DNA of 64,000 nucleotides from Maylandia zebra (GCF_041146795.1 NC_135184.1:9352967-9416966); one strand, 5' to 3'; shown: positions 12,493-24,835, counted from the first letter of the stretch. Notes: generated by a model not told the origin, from the sequence alone. Made by a program: numbers and translations.

Positions 12493-12884
12493 CTAATTAT
12501 AAGTATTAGTCAATTATGAAAAGGTATAAGGTAATTTCACAGATTTCACAGTTATATTAGTTGTATATCTTTTAAGATTATTCACTGAAATTGGTAAAAC
12601 TGTAGAAAATTAATAGATAGTGATTTAATGATTTTGAACAATAAATGTTAAATGCATGTAGAAATAAAAGGTATGATATAAAAATATAACAAAATCTAAA
12701 AATATCATTGTACATATAATGCATTTTCACACTGAAAAAATGCAACAACAACAAAAAATGAACAACTAATTACATTAGTTTGACAAAAACACTTAATGCT
12801 AATAGAAAGCATATGGAAATCCTTTCCATTATATAAGTTGATTTATAGAGGTAGTTTTTGGAATGATAAACAAAGTCTAGAGTC

Positions 12885-14779
12885 CAGGCACGTGCAGAGG
12901 GGGGGGGCTAGAGGGGCTTGAGCACCCGCCCCTTTCCTGATGGATGCCCAAAGTGCGCTTTTGATAAGGCAACTTTTTAAAAAAAATTATTATTATTTTT
13001 TATGTGTGTGTGGGTGCGGAGTCCTGTCTGTGCCCCTCAACAATAATATTTAACTATTAATCACAGTTTTGCTAAATAAAAGGATCTCGCTTGCACCAGT
13101 CACATGATCACATTTAACCAATGATCGCCCTTGACGGCAGAACGCGCTGGTTACGAGCCGGGAACGAGCTCACAAAGAGCACGCGCATTTTTAGCGGTCC
13201 GGAGCTGTAGGAGAAACACAAGTTAACTCAGAGACACAGACTGATGCGACACAACCAGTAAGTAGGTGTACAGCGTACACTGTAGTGTGTAGCACACAGG
13301 AGTATTAGCTTATTACGTACACGTTGGTAAGTTGTCTTGTTGCAACTGACGAACTGAAACAAACGAGCGTGCTGTGCGTGCAACAGCGCGACAAACATTA
13401 GAATCAGAATCAGAAAGGGTTTTATTGCCAAATGTTGAGCGGGTTTACAACATTAGGAAATTGCTGCGGTGCTTCAGTGCAAACATACTGTTATAAATAC
13501 TGTTATAAATTAAGCTTAAATAGACATGAAAATAAAAATGAGAATAAGAACTAAACGTGCTAAGTAGATAGATAGATATATACATGAGTGCAGGTGGTGA
13601 TCAGTGCCAAACATGGAATACCTGTCCTTTTATTAACTGCACATATAGTGCTGGTCACAGCTGCTGGCTACCTGTGTAAGGCTGTCATGGGTCTGTAGCT
13701 CTGTCACCCTTTTAGGGAACATATTTAGTTTTAAAGTATTTAGAACATATTTAGTTTTAAAGTAAGTTTCCGGGCTTTTCCTGCCTCTCTGGAGGGATTA
13801 TATTTCACTAAAAACGATCTAATATGCATGTCCACATAATTATGCATTATTATAATATTTAAAAAAACACACGCTGTATTTTAAAGAACATACATTAAGA
13901 AGCAGATTATATTAGATTTATATTTTAAATAAGACAAAAGTTGGATTTTACAGCAGTAAAATGATTGTATCTCTACAGTTTTAAAATGTAATAAGCTTTG
14001 CCCCTGCACAGAGTGGATAGTGAAAAAAATGGAATCATCATAATGACATTATTTCATATTTATTACTTCCCCCTCCTCTTTGCTTTATTATTGTAGCTCT
14101 AGTAATAAATAATAATGTAAGGATTCTGGATCAGCACCATGATGCCCATAGTATATACAGTATTCTGAAGAAGGTCTAAAATGTCACTGTGTGTGCGTGC
14201 ATGTGTGTGTTTTATTTAGATGGATTTTAAAAAAAATATTACTCATGATATAACATTGTGCAGACATGCCTGGTAAGGACATGAGGAGGAAACAGCAGGA
14301 GCTGTGTGAGGCTACTAAAGGCAGTGCTGTAACATTTTTCTGTCATCATTTTATTATAGATTAAGTGCAAGAGTTGTTAGGTGTGGATAATTAGATTATA
14401 GTTTATTGCAATAACAAGTTGTGCCTTGTTCTCAGATAGACAGCAAGTGGAGAGAGATATATGAAATGATGGGATGGAAGGAAGAAGAGAAGCAAAGAGT
14501 GATTCACAGGCAGAGCCTAAATTATTTCTCACAGTTTTTGTTGCCTTATGGTTCCAAGCGCTGTCACCAATCTTTGCATTTTGTTATTATCTCATGACAC
14601 TTTAATCAGCTACCATCTCTCCTGTGGACTTTTTAATGTCTACAGTCTCAGATCAACACAACCCTGCCCTTCCCATATTAGATTCTTGATGAATGTGTGT
14701 TGTTGTTATTCAACCTGGTTCAATGTGCCCCTTTTAAACTTTGAGCACCCGCCCCTTTAAACCTCTCTGCACAGCCCTG
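12885..14779. mobile_element. hAT-type DNA transposon, non-autonomous, about 1.9 kb
   Basis: The ends read caggcacgtgcagag at the left and ctctgcacagccctg at the right, forming an imperfect inverted repeat. They are flanked by a perfect 8-bp duplication, ctagagtc (12877-12884 and 14780-14787). The sequence gagcacccgcccctt occurs near both ends in the same orientation. Inside is a CpG-rich promoter-like stretch near 13140-13210 and another dispersed repeat from 13396. I see no complete transposase frame. Confidence 0.75.
13396..13770. repeat. Dispersed fish repeat nested in the hAT element
   Basis: It starts with a gaatcagaatcag run followed by gttttattgcc, as in a common fish repeat family. 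It contains a gata run near 13568. Near its end is a direct tandem copy of a 26-base unit beginning gaacatatttag (13717 and 13743). The right boundary is approximate. Confidence 0.5.
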
Positions 14780-14968
14780 CTAGAGTCTGATTAACATAAA
14801 ATTTTAATGGGCTTCCACTCCAGGGAGGAGAGGGCGGGGCAGCGGGGATTCTCTGGCTGGCTGGAGCAGCACCTAATAACCAGCTCGCAAAATAAAAACA
14901 AACCATCAAACTATAGCTGTCAACGTTGGTGCTGTCATCACAATTAACGCGATTTAAAATTTTAATGC

Positions 14969-16972
14969 TGTGGTGGACCACTAGAGGGCTCCACTCACAC
15001 CCAGTGTTGAGGAAATGTGTTGCTGAGTTTTGTGGCGATGTATTCAGTTGATGTGAAGAGAGGAATAAAGCTGGAGTGAGAACTAAGAGCTCCCGTGTTG
15101 TCTGTGCTTACCTCCACATTGGTGACCCCAGACTCAAACATGTTACAGGTTGAGGATGACGCCGGCTCTGGTCTGGATACATCAACGACTGCAGGTCCTC
15201 CGCCTCCTGCTGCAGCTAAGTTTGCTGTGGCGCTGAAGCTGCAGGACTTTTGGCTCCATGATCCCGCATTGTGGTTCGTGCACGTGGAGGCTCAGTTCAC
15301 CCTTCGTGTCATCTCGACTGACAACACGAAGTATCACCATGTGGTGGCCTCGCTCAACCCGCTAGCCACCTGTCGTGCAATTACCCTCCTCCGGGATCCA
15401 CCCGCCCAAGGGAAATATGCCGCCCTTAAGGAACTACTTCTTCAGCGCTATGCCCTCTCCGATGCGGAGCGAGCCGAAAAGCTTCTCTCCCTCTCAGACC
15501 TGGGTGTTGGCAGACGGTCGGCGGCGGCCATGCAGAGATTTTCACCGTTTAAATAATGCCACGGAGAACGATCGTTACCCCACCTCCACATTCAGGATTT
15601 TTCCGCCCATCTCACTGGGACCTCGAATTTTTTCTGACATTGACGTGGTGCCGCGGTATCACCAGGTTCCTGTGCACGCCGAAGACGTTTCTAAAACCGC
15701 TGTCATTACCCTCTTTGGCTTATTAGAGTCTTTGTGCATGCTGTTTGGCCTGAAAGGCTGATGGACTCTGTCTTGCGGGGGCTGCCTTTTGTTTTCGTGT
15801 ACCTGGACGATATATTGGTGGCCAGCTGCTCGGTGAGCGAGCACGAGTCCCATCTGCACCATGTTTTACTCTGCTTCCAACCCTTCCAAGTGCCAGTTTG
15901 GGTTGCATGTCCTGGATTTCCTGGAGCACCGCATTTCTGCTGATAGTGTGGTCCCGTTGCCAGATGGGGTCCAGGCCGTTTCGGCTTTTCTGCATCCCAC
16001 GTCGGTTAAAGTGTTGCAGGAGTTCTTGGGGATGATCAATTTTTACAACCACTTTCTCCCCAGAGCTTCCCACCTGCTACAGCCGCTCTACGCTGCCTTG
16101 AAAGGTAAAACAGCCAAAGATCTTGTTGACTGGCTCCCAGAATGCATCCAGGAATAATCCACGGCCAAGTCTGCGCTAGCTAATGCCACCCTGCTGGCCC
16201 ACCCGTTTCCTTCAGCAGAGATCGCATTAACCACTGACGCATTGGAAGTAGCAGAGGGTGCCATGTTGGAACAGCGGGTTTCCGGTGTCTGGCAGCCACT
16301 CGCCTTTTTCAGTCATACACTGGATGCCGAACGTGTTGTTTTCGTCAGGGAGTAGCTGGCCCTGCACCTCATGACACGAAATGCATGCATTTTGCTCGAG
16401 GGTTGCAACTTTACCACATATGTTGATCCCTTGCAATATCCAAGGTCTCTGACCCATGGAGCGCATGCCAGCAGCGCCAGTTGGCGTCCATTTCGGAGTT
16501 TACGATAGACATTCAGCATGTGGCTGGTAAAAGTCCAATCACATCCCTGACTGTCTCTCCTACGTGTTGGTTTCTCCCGTGTATATTGGCGTAGACTACA
16601 CTGCCATGGCCACTCAGCAATGATCAGAACCCGGACGTCCTTGCCCTTCAGTCAATGAAAACAGGCCTTGTGCTGTGTGGGACGGTTGTCCGCGCCTGCT
16701 TCGTAATGTTGTCACTGGCCGCCCAGGCCCGGTAGTTCCCCTTTCATGGCATCATCGTGTTTTTGACCCGGTACATGTTTGTTCCAAGGACACTGGACAT
16801 TTTGTTTGTTGCCCATAGGCACCCATTGCATCCACTGTATGACAGGCTGTACAGGGTTATTAAACCGGGCCAAAAACATTTCCTTTTGGATTTTGGAGGT
16901 CAGCAGGAGATCTACTCTGATGATAGACTTAATCCTGCACATGTTCTGCAAGACAAGAAACACAAAAGCTGA
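14969..16972 (+). mobile_element. Ty3/gypsy LTR retrotransposon, broken
   Basis: A short LTR-like segment (14969-15118, tg..ca ends) is followed by a ttggtgacccc primer-binding type sequence. A gag-like open stretch follows (15140 onward), then reverse transcriptase and RNase H-like segments (15540-16500), and near 16750-16970 the GPY/F-type C-terminal end of integrase. The order of parts is that of Ty3/gypsy. It is a fossil with many breaks, well over five, and is shorter than a whole element. No second LTR was recognised. It looks old. Confidence 0.75.
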
Positions 16973-17099
16973 AGACATTATTATATAGACTTATAATTTT
17001 CACCGATGTGTTTTCTAAATTCTATCATACACATGAGTGAGCGAAAAGTGTGCGCCAGGGCCCTCGGTGCGCCTGCTTGCTGCTGCTGCTGTGCTGAAG

Positions 17100-17544
17100 T
17101 CTCACACACAACCTGTTGAAAGGGGAGGGGGCGGGCTGCTTCCAAATAGTGCACATTTCTTTCATAATATTGTCAGTTCAAGCCCATTATGTAGTAATTA
17201 TTTCTCCTGGGTTGTGTGAAATCACAACAAGGTGTAGATCTAGTAGTCTGTTAGTTTATGTTGTTGGGTTGGGTGTTGATACTGGAGAGCAAAATTACTG
17301 ATGGAAGATGGACAAAAAAAGGTCAAAGCCACCAGGCTTAAAAAAAAAAAAAAGAGAGAAAACGATAACAAGCAAAAGATACAGGAAAGCAGATGTGACT
17401 TTGGATAATGGCAGGTATTATGTATCTTGAAACAAGATAACATTCATTAGTAGGAATTGGGAAAACTTCTGTTTACCTTTGTTAGCCACTTGGCTATGAT
17501 AGTAAACAGTAGACTGCTGATGATATGACAAAGACAGCAAATAT
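17100..17544. other. Intergenic, no gene seen
   Basis: The stretch contains a run of A near 17340-17353 and no recognisable coding sequence. Confidence 0.45.
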
Positions 17545-17705
17545 TAAAAATGACATCTCGCAGGCGCCCAAGAGAAATCCTAGTAAGATGCTCAAACCAA
17601 CTGGCTCCTTTTGATGTGGCAGCAGATGCCAGTCTTTGGAGGAAGCTTATTTCCACTTATTTCTTTTGGTCATTACCCATAGCTCGTAACTGTAGGTGAA
17701 GGTAG
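17545..17705 (-). mobile_element. LINE fragment (Rex/RTE-like), decayed
   Basis: On the minus strand the text reads gagctatgggtaatgacc, then further on gagccagttgg and gggcgcctgcgaga. This is the order found in the 3' coding part of a very common fish LINE, where the protein reads ELWVMT. Only a scrap remains, with stops in the frame. A second copy of the same family is at 37215-37650. Confidence 0.55.
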
Positions 17706-17909
17706 GGACATAGACCAAATGGTAAATTGAGAGCTTTGCTTTTATACTCAGCTCTATCGTCACCACGACGAACCAGTACAGTACATCGCTGCAGACACGG
17801 CACCAATCCGTCTGTCGATCTCGCACCAAAACCTCGATGCAATTCCAGCACAAATGCTTCAAATGTTTCACTGTCTCACATAGCCTCATTTTGGCCCTCA
17901 CAACCTTCA

Positions 17910-18770
17910 GGGAACTTAGAAAGAATGTTCCTTCATGGTTCCCTGAAGGTCACTGATTGCTGGGTTATGTAATTAAAACAGAGAACTTGGATGTATTAGG
18001 AGCAGCTGTTTTTCAGGGATCTCTGCTAATGTTAGGTAGACAGAGTGCTGAAGTGTTGCTGCCCTCTGCTGGACTGTGTATTGTATTCAACAGTCTAAAA
18101 ATAAGATACCCATGTAATCCCTGCATGCTATTAAATGGTGTGAAGATTGAAAACTGCTTCTACTGATTCTGAAAACTTTCCATCGGGATCTTTATTAATC
18201 AGTCACCTCAATCATTAACTCACAACCACAAAGTTTCAACCTGGTTACAATAAAATATCTTTTAATTGTGGAGGGAAAGTGTATTTGTCATGGCTTTCAT
18301 GAATGAAAGATTTTCTGTTTTCCTTGTTTTCACACATTTCCTCAATGGTTATGACATATGTACATTCGGTTCTTTCCTCAAGAGTGACTCTTTTTGCGAA
18401 CTGATCTTCATCCGCACTGCCCTGGACACCCACATGCAGTGCATGGCAGCCAAACAATAACATAAACCTGACATCTCTGCCTTAAACACTGATATATTGT
18501 CAGGAATTCTGCATGCCTTTTTAATTCATGAATTCATCTATCAGTACTTCTCTTTCTGAATCTTTTTTCTTCCTGATTTCCATTGGTAAAAATAATTCAA
18601 AATGTGTTTAGCTACTGGCTTCTGGATCTGACAGACAGGAAGAGATTACAGTGAATAACAGATCTGACTTCATTTCGCTCCCAGTTTAGAATTGGTTGTT
18701 GTTCTCAATTGTTCTGTATTTTTAAGGCTGTTTAAATATTTTTTTTCTTTTTGTTCTGTTTGGGTTTTTT
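17910..18770. other. Intergenic, no gene seen
   Basis: Short open frames on both strands show no family resemblance. Similarity to the upstream region of receptor gene A begins near 18780. Confidence 0.45.
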
Positions 18771-18899
18771 GTTTGGTTTTGTTTTATATTTTGAAAATTA
18801 GCATTTCTGTCAGTGACAGAGGCTTATGTGAACAATTACATTTTGCTGATGTGTGTGTGTGTAATCTCTAAATACATGTTTGTGCCTGTGTGCCCAGCA

Positions 18900-19105
18900 A
18901 ACATGACATAGGAAAGTTGTGCAAGACAGAAAAAGAAATAGCATGACTTTTAAGGAAGGACATCCCCTCACCGACAGCATGTTACAGCCTGCGAGGCAGG
19001 AAAGGATTCAGTTTTTATTCAGCTCACAGGAACACCATCAAATTTTGGGAACAGCGGACATCCTAAGCTCATACACATCACGGAGAAATAACAAACCGTC
19101 AAAAG
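18900..19105 (+). other. Upstream region and non-coding first exon of receptor gene B
   Basis: This is the counterpart of the gene A leader. The shared sequence ends in aaaag at 19105 before a gtgagc donor. The acceptor at 20479 lies 19 bases before the start codon at 20499. It is inferred from conservation between the two tandem copies. Confidence 0.55.
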
Positions 19106-20498
19106 GTGAGCAATATAATATATACTAAATAGCCATTTTAGCATATTTTCTTTTGGACCTCTTTTTGATAACAAACAGCATCTTATTTTTGTTGCAATAC
19201 TTACTGGTGATGTAAGCCTGGCAGTAATTAATTTTTTTAATTACTTGCAAAACTCCAACAGGGGAAAATAAACAGTGTGTTTTAGTGGTACCAGAGAAAA
19301 GAAATTAAGACTTGATGTCTTGTTCTCATCATATCATCGTATGTTGACCAGTTTGTGAACCTTTAGACTTCTGTCACTATCACTTATATTTATTTTGTCT
19401 TTGCGATCAGTGCACAGATGCGTCATACTTTTTACCACAAGGTGCAAAACTGACGCAGAGGATGACTGTCTGTGACTTCGGCATATCAGTTTTCGACATG
19501 AGACAAAGGAGAAAAAAAATCAACTTGAAACAAAGACTGTATACTTTTCTTTGACGCAGTGCAGCTAATGTTCGACAAGTTTGGGCTGAATCGTTGGCTT
19601 GGTTGCAAATATTTAAACGCTGTGTCAGGGTAGCACATGTCCTCAGTTATTGTGTATGACTGTCTTCTTAATATTATGGTTTGTTTGAATGTTGTTTGTT
19701 GAAAGAATCAAATCGTCCAAAAACTCTGTGTTCAGTAATTTCTGTCTCTTTTAAAAAAAAATAAACTAGTAAAAAACTATATCTAATTTGCTTAACACAG
19801 AGAAAAAATAGGTTGTGGTTTTAGGAAGTGTCTAAAATCTATCTGTACAGAGCTGATGGTTAAATGTCGAAAAATAAACACTACCAAAGTCAAACATTTT
19901 GGTTTTCATATTTGTAGAAGTTTTTTAGATCTATTAAGTAAAATAGGATTTAGGCTTTGGCAGTGCAGGTTAAACGTGTTTTGGGTGGTCTCCCATGATT
20001 TCTGGATTAAGGTATTGAAGCTCTTTCTTGATAAGAAACATCTGTTCAACGTGGAGAGTCCGAAAATGCAGTTCAAAGGTGCTTATCTTAAAAAGATAAA
20101 TGAATGAATGAATGATAATAAATAATACTGAAGGGGCAATCTGCTAACCTGACAGTCATGCTGAATTATAACCACTGTAAACAGTTTCCATGAAGTTAGC
20201 ATTTATCAAGGGCTACTCTAGTATTTTGGACCTCATTAGTTTTGTTTATTTATTGATTTATAGAGTTAAATGTCAATCTCATTTATTTCACCTCTGTAAT
20301 ATTCTTGATATTTAAATTGATCTATAGTTATATATATTTTAGAGCTATTGCTGATGTTTTGTAGACTTTTTAATACATTGTCATATTAAATTAGTTTAGT
20401 CTGTTACTGTCATTGTCTTGGAGCAGCTGTAAGCTACATAATTTCCTTTTGGTGTTCTAATGTTTTTTCCCATCTAAAGGATCAAAAATTCTTCTGCC

Positions 20499-23400
20499 AT
20501 GAGCTACTCAAGTCTCTCACCTCTGACTGGACCAAACCCCACCCCTGACCCTGATGATGAAAATGTTGTGAAAAATGACTATTCCGCAGCCATTGGTGCC
20601 CTCATCCTCAGCTTGGTCTTCCTCCTGGGCGTCCCTGGAAATCTCTTCATTGTCTGGAGCATCCTGGCCCGCTGCCAACAACGCTCAGTCACCACTCTCC
20701 TCATCCTTAACTTGGCATGTGCTGATGGGTTCCTCATGGCTCTCACCATCTTTTTCATCATCTACCTGGTCATGCAGACGTGGGTCTTTGGAAACGCCAT
20801 GTGCAAAATCCTGTTCTACCTGTGCAACTCCAACATGTATGCGTCAATCTTTCTGATAACCCTGATGAGCGTGCACAGGCTGTTGGCCATAGTCTTTCCA
20901 CACACACTGTATCGCCTGATCACCAGGAAGGTTGTGAGGAGGGTGATCCTAGGCACATGGGTGCTAGTGATGGTCATGTCTATCCCCTCATTGGTGTTTC
21001 GAGATGTGAAAAAAGAAACTGATGATATGAATCAAACAACATATGTGTGTGCATCCAATCACACACTGCGTAGACATGTAAGTACACTTGTGTTGGTTAT
21101 TTGTCTGCCACTGATCTGATTAGTTTCATAATCATATTTCCATCCATAAAATGCCTTCAAAAAACCTTCTGCATGTGAGAGCCCGTAAAATAGTGAGTGA
21201 GGTATTGAACATGATCACGCTTTGAGCAAAAGGTCCAGCACACCTATCTGAAATTAGGTTTGTTTTGTTTTTTGTTTTTTAATAAAGATGCATCAACAAC
21301 TTGAAAATCTTCATTGGATGATATCAGCCTTCTTAATTCACATCAGTTTATAATAGGGTGCTGAAGAGAAAAAAAAACTGAGAACAGTCTTTTCTTTAAA
21401 AATGAATTCTGTTTCAATGTCACAAACCACTGACTTAAAAAATAATAATAAAAGAAATAATGGTAATACTTACATAAAAATAAATTTTATTAGATACAAC
21501 TTCATGAACAAGTAGACAGTCTATTTTAGCAGGAGGTTGCAGATGTGTTTTTTTTACTGTGTTTAAGGCCTTTTATAGCTGCAGCTTAACTAGTATCCAT
21601 AGTGCTTTGAGCAGATTACTTTTACTAAAAGATTCTTTATACACTAGACTCCATGTGTTTCAAGCTTTTGTGTTGATCCTTCATAAAGGATCAATGCAAA
21701 ACATTGTTTTTACAGGTAAAAGTCCTCTTTTTAAAATACTAGTTTTGTTGGCATTTTTCCCTTTATTGGATAGCAAAGCAGTTAAGATAATACTTGAAGA
21801 GGAGGAGAGAGGGAAGACATGCAGCAAAGTGCTGTAGGTCAGATTCAAACCTAGGTCATAGCTCTCCAGCCATGTGGCAGGTGCTCGCTTGTTCACCCAC
21901 TAAGCTAAAGTGGCAACAATAAAAGTTGTTGTTAATTAAGGCTTCAAAACTAGTAGCATCCAAATTCCCTTCAGAATGTATATAGTAAAAATACTTATTA
22001 TGCAGAAGGTGCTTTTTCACACAAAAGACATCATGACGTGGCTTAAAGTCATCAGATGTTTGATTTTGTCCTCTAATTTGACAAAAACAAAGCAAATAAG
22101 TTAATTCAACTTAAACAGTTTTACAATTTTAGCTTTTACTTCTTTATTTGTTTTCCATATTTGGAGAAATCAGTTCATGTCTGAAGAAAAGTGCCTTTCT
22201 TTATATGCTCTTGTTTTCAGGTGAGGTTTCAGTACGCATTTGAGACAGTGGCAGGATTCATTATTCCTTATGCAATCATTATAACCTGCTATGTTGTCAT
22301 CCTGAAACGCTTGAGGGAGACCAAGTTCCAACGAAATGCCCGCAGCGAGAAACTCATCCTGGCTATTGTCATCACATTTGGTCTGTTCTGGCTGCCGTAC
22401 CACGTCATCAACATGGTACAGGTGTGCGAGGGCGTGTTCTTGACAAATATTCGCATCAAATCTGCTCAAAATTTCTGTTAAGAGAGTTGTGCTTTTGAGT
22501 GAATACTGAGTGTGTTTTGTTTTCTACCAAAGGTGGCAGCTGCTTGGTACCCAAAGAACTCACCCATAAGAGAAAGGTGAGTAACTTAAGTTTTCTGTAG
22601 AGGCTCTTTCTCCACTCTGTTACATATTCTTTACTTGGTTGTACATGTGTGTGCTTTTGTGTGGCATCAATATATGGTTAGTGTGTGGTGACAGTGTGTG
22701 TCCGTTTACCTTTATGGTGGGAAGCCTGTCTTGGTAGCTTCCCAGGATTCTGTTGCCCGGATCCCCACAACAAAGTTGTAGCTGCTGTGTCTCTAGCGGC
22801 TAGCTGTGGCTAATGTGTTAGCCAGTGAGTGAGACCCTCGGGTCACATCCCTAGCTCAGGACTGATGAGGAAAGTGGACATCTCACAGGCAATGGCAGAG
22901 TGTCCAGGCCCTTGGGCGGGATCCACTCCCTCATCAGCTTTGGGATCAGACTACAGCGGGCTAGGCCACCACCCCCTCCCCTGCCTGAGAATAACTTGGG
23001 GCACCTACAGCTCTGTGGATCCTTGGGTCACGTCCCCAGCTCGGCCCCCGACTTCCCACCACACCTGAGCAGGCGAGGAAGGTGGAAGTGTCTGGGCCCT
23101 CGGGCGGGATCCACTCTGCTGAAACCAAAAAAAAAAAAAAAGCTTTTTTGGGTGTGGGTGTGGGTGTGTGTGTGTGTGTGTGGGGGGGGGGGGGGGCATT
23201 CTTACAAGAGCAAGTACAAACTTTGAATGTTTAAATGCAAAAAGTGCAGTGGAAGTGCTAGAGGAACAGGTCAGTAAGAGCATCTTAGAGAGGTATAGTT
23301 TTTCACAAGTAAAGATGGGTAAAGGGTCACCAATCTGCAAAAACTACATCTAAAATATGTGCAGCAATTTCAGAGTAATGTTCCTCAATGTGAAGTTGTT

Positions 23401-23813
23401 AAGACATTGACCATCCTACCATCTCAAGTACATAATATTATGAAATTATTCAGAATGTGGAGAAATCTATGTGCAATGAACACAGCTGGAAAAAAAAAAA
23501 AATATATATATATATATGACTTTTCAAACTTTTCCCCTGCAGATTAGATACCATCTCTCAGTCCAGCCGTGCAGTGACCTCAGCTTTGGCCTTCATCAGC
23601 AGTTGTGCTAACCCAGTCCTCTACACCTTTGCAGGGAAATCCTACATCAAGAAAAATGGTTTTGCCTTCATGGCTAAGCTATTTGAGGGAACATTATCAG
23701 ATCAAACAGGAACCAAAAGCACCCGACTCACAACTGACAATGTCGGAGAGAGTAATGTTGATTGTCAAAATCGTACAGTGGCTTCTACTCCAGAGAACAG
23801 GAATGTTGAATGA
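20499..23813 (+). CDS. ltb4r: Leukotriene B4 receptor-like GPCR, gene B (4 coding exons)
   Basis: The model has coding exons 20499-21077, 22221-22421, 22533-22576 and 23543-23813, giving 364 residues with the same exon phases as gene A. Shared motifs are GNLFIVW, LACAD, FWLPYH, NPVLY and FMAKLFEGT. The N-terminal 30 residues and the second extracellular loop differ most from gene A, as expected for paralogs that may differ in ligand handling. The DRY site is again SVHR (His126). Sequons in loop 2 are NQT and NHT. Introns 1 and 3 have grown with repeats: a SINE in intron 1, and a GC-rich duplication and simple repeats in intron 3. A poly(A) signal lies near 24106. It is a membrane receptor for a leukotriene-type lipid by family, with no direct evidence on ligand. 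Confidence 0.88.
21748..21914 (-). mobile_element. tRNA-derived SINE
   Basis: On the minus strand it starts gccactttagcttagtggg with an A-box-like segment, then has ggtttgaatc as a B box, then the typical ctttgctgcatg stretch, and ends with ccaataaaggg. This matches a widespread teleost tRNA-derived SINE. It sits in intron 1 of receptor gene B and has no counterpart in gene A. Confidence 0.75.
22740..23130. repeat. GC-rich diverged tandem duplication in intron 3 of receptor gene B
   Basis: Two roughly 200-base blocks (about 22835-22935 and 23020-23115 at their best-matching parts) share gggtcac-tccc-agctc near the start and ccc-tcgggcgggatccactc near the end. The region is far more GC-rich than its surroundings and resembles no gene I know. 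Its origin is unclear. Confidence 0.55.
23150..23196. repeat. Simple repeat (tg)n followed by poly-G
   Basis: A ggtgtgggtgtg and tg run passes into an uninterrupted G run ending near 23196. A further (at) run is near 23502-23517. Confidence 0.9.
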
Positions 23814-24033
23814 ACTTCATACACTAACAGACTGTATATATAAATGAAAGCACTTAAAATTGTGTAAAGCTTTATGTGGACTTATAGATTTTAGGCTACA
23901 CACAACAAGCATTAGCACAGCATTTTTTTTTTATTTAAAATGTGATAACACAATTAAAGTGGAAGTCAGGAGTGTAAGCACAAGCAGTTTACCTTCGTCT
24001 ACGTGCATCTGAATATCTGTAAAGTCTCAGGTC

Positions 24034-24071
24034 TGTAAATACGTTAAAACTACAGTTTTAACGTATTTACA
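24034..24071. other. Perfect 18-bp inverted repeat in the 3' region of gene B
   Basis: The arm tgtaaatacgttaaaact is followed by two bases and then its exact complement. In RNA this would fold into an 18-bp hairpin about 220 bases after the stop codon and just before the probable poly(A) signal. The gene A and orphan copies do not show it. Confidence 0.85.
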
Positions 24072-24504
24072 GTTTTTATTCCTTAATGTAAAGACTGATT
24101 TTGTAAAATAAAAATGGTGTGAATGAAAACTGATGCTTGCTACTAAAGTACACTTTAAGAAAACTGCATATTCAATATCAAGAAATTTTTAATGCAGTTT
24201 ACTTTCAATGAAAAAAAACAAAAAAACATTTAAAATCTTCTGCAATTGACAGTGTCATGAGCTTCTGTCAGATTTGTTACATAGAAGCTCAAGTCAAAGG
24301 ACTCGTGTTTAACCTGCTCTTTGTCCAACATTTCTACATAATCTGTTTTTATTTTGTCATCGTTAAAGTCAGAATGACTTTGAGCCAAGAAAAGGCACCA
24401 CCAACTTAAACTAATTGTTACAAATGTAGAAGAGCATCTCTAAATTAAAGAAAATTGGCTACAGCTGCAGAAAATGTGCCATTCCCAATGCTACAATTTC
24501 CTCA

Positions 24505-24835
24505 CCAAAAATGGTCAAAGTCAGAGTTTTGTGCAACAGTGGATTCTCCAGGCTTGTATCGATGCTGGTGATCAATGTTTGAGCGTTGTTAAACACAAGT
24601 ACACTTGCATACCATTGTTGCTGCCAAGGCACAAGGCTCAGGTCATCTCAAACTGGTTTCCTCAACTTGAAAACGAGCTCACTGCTCAAATAGCCTCCAG
24701 TCAAATACAGCACCTTTGGTTTGTGGAATGAAGGTTGTATCAGATGCCAAACCCAAAGCAACTGATTCCATCACATCCAAATAGACCAAAATCTGAGTAG
24801 TCTTTTCAGCATCTTGTCAAATATCTGCTATAGTA
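24505..24835 (+). mobile_element. Tc1-type transposase fragment
   Basis: The open frame from 24474 contains HKAQVISNWF and later IQHLWFVE, matching the Tc1 transposase segment HKAQxISDWF ... IEHLWDVVE around the third catalytic residue. Downstream the nucleotide text gaccaaaatctgag follows the same family. Several catalytic-region residues are lost and no terminal repeats were found, so it is a decayed internal piece. A deletion derivative of the same family is at 40450. Confidence 0.7.

Noticed and set aside
14798-14967. Direct repeat aaaattttaatg on both sides of 14810-14955
   Set aside because: The sequence is low-complexity and resembles the end of a common dispersed repeat. It is not convincing as a target duplication.
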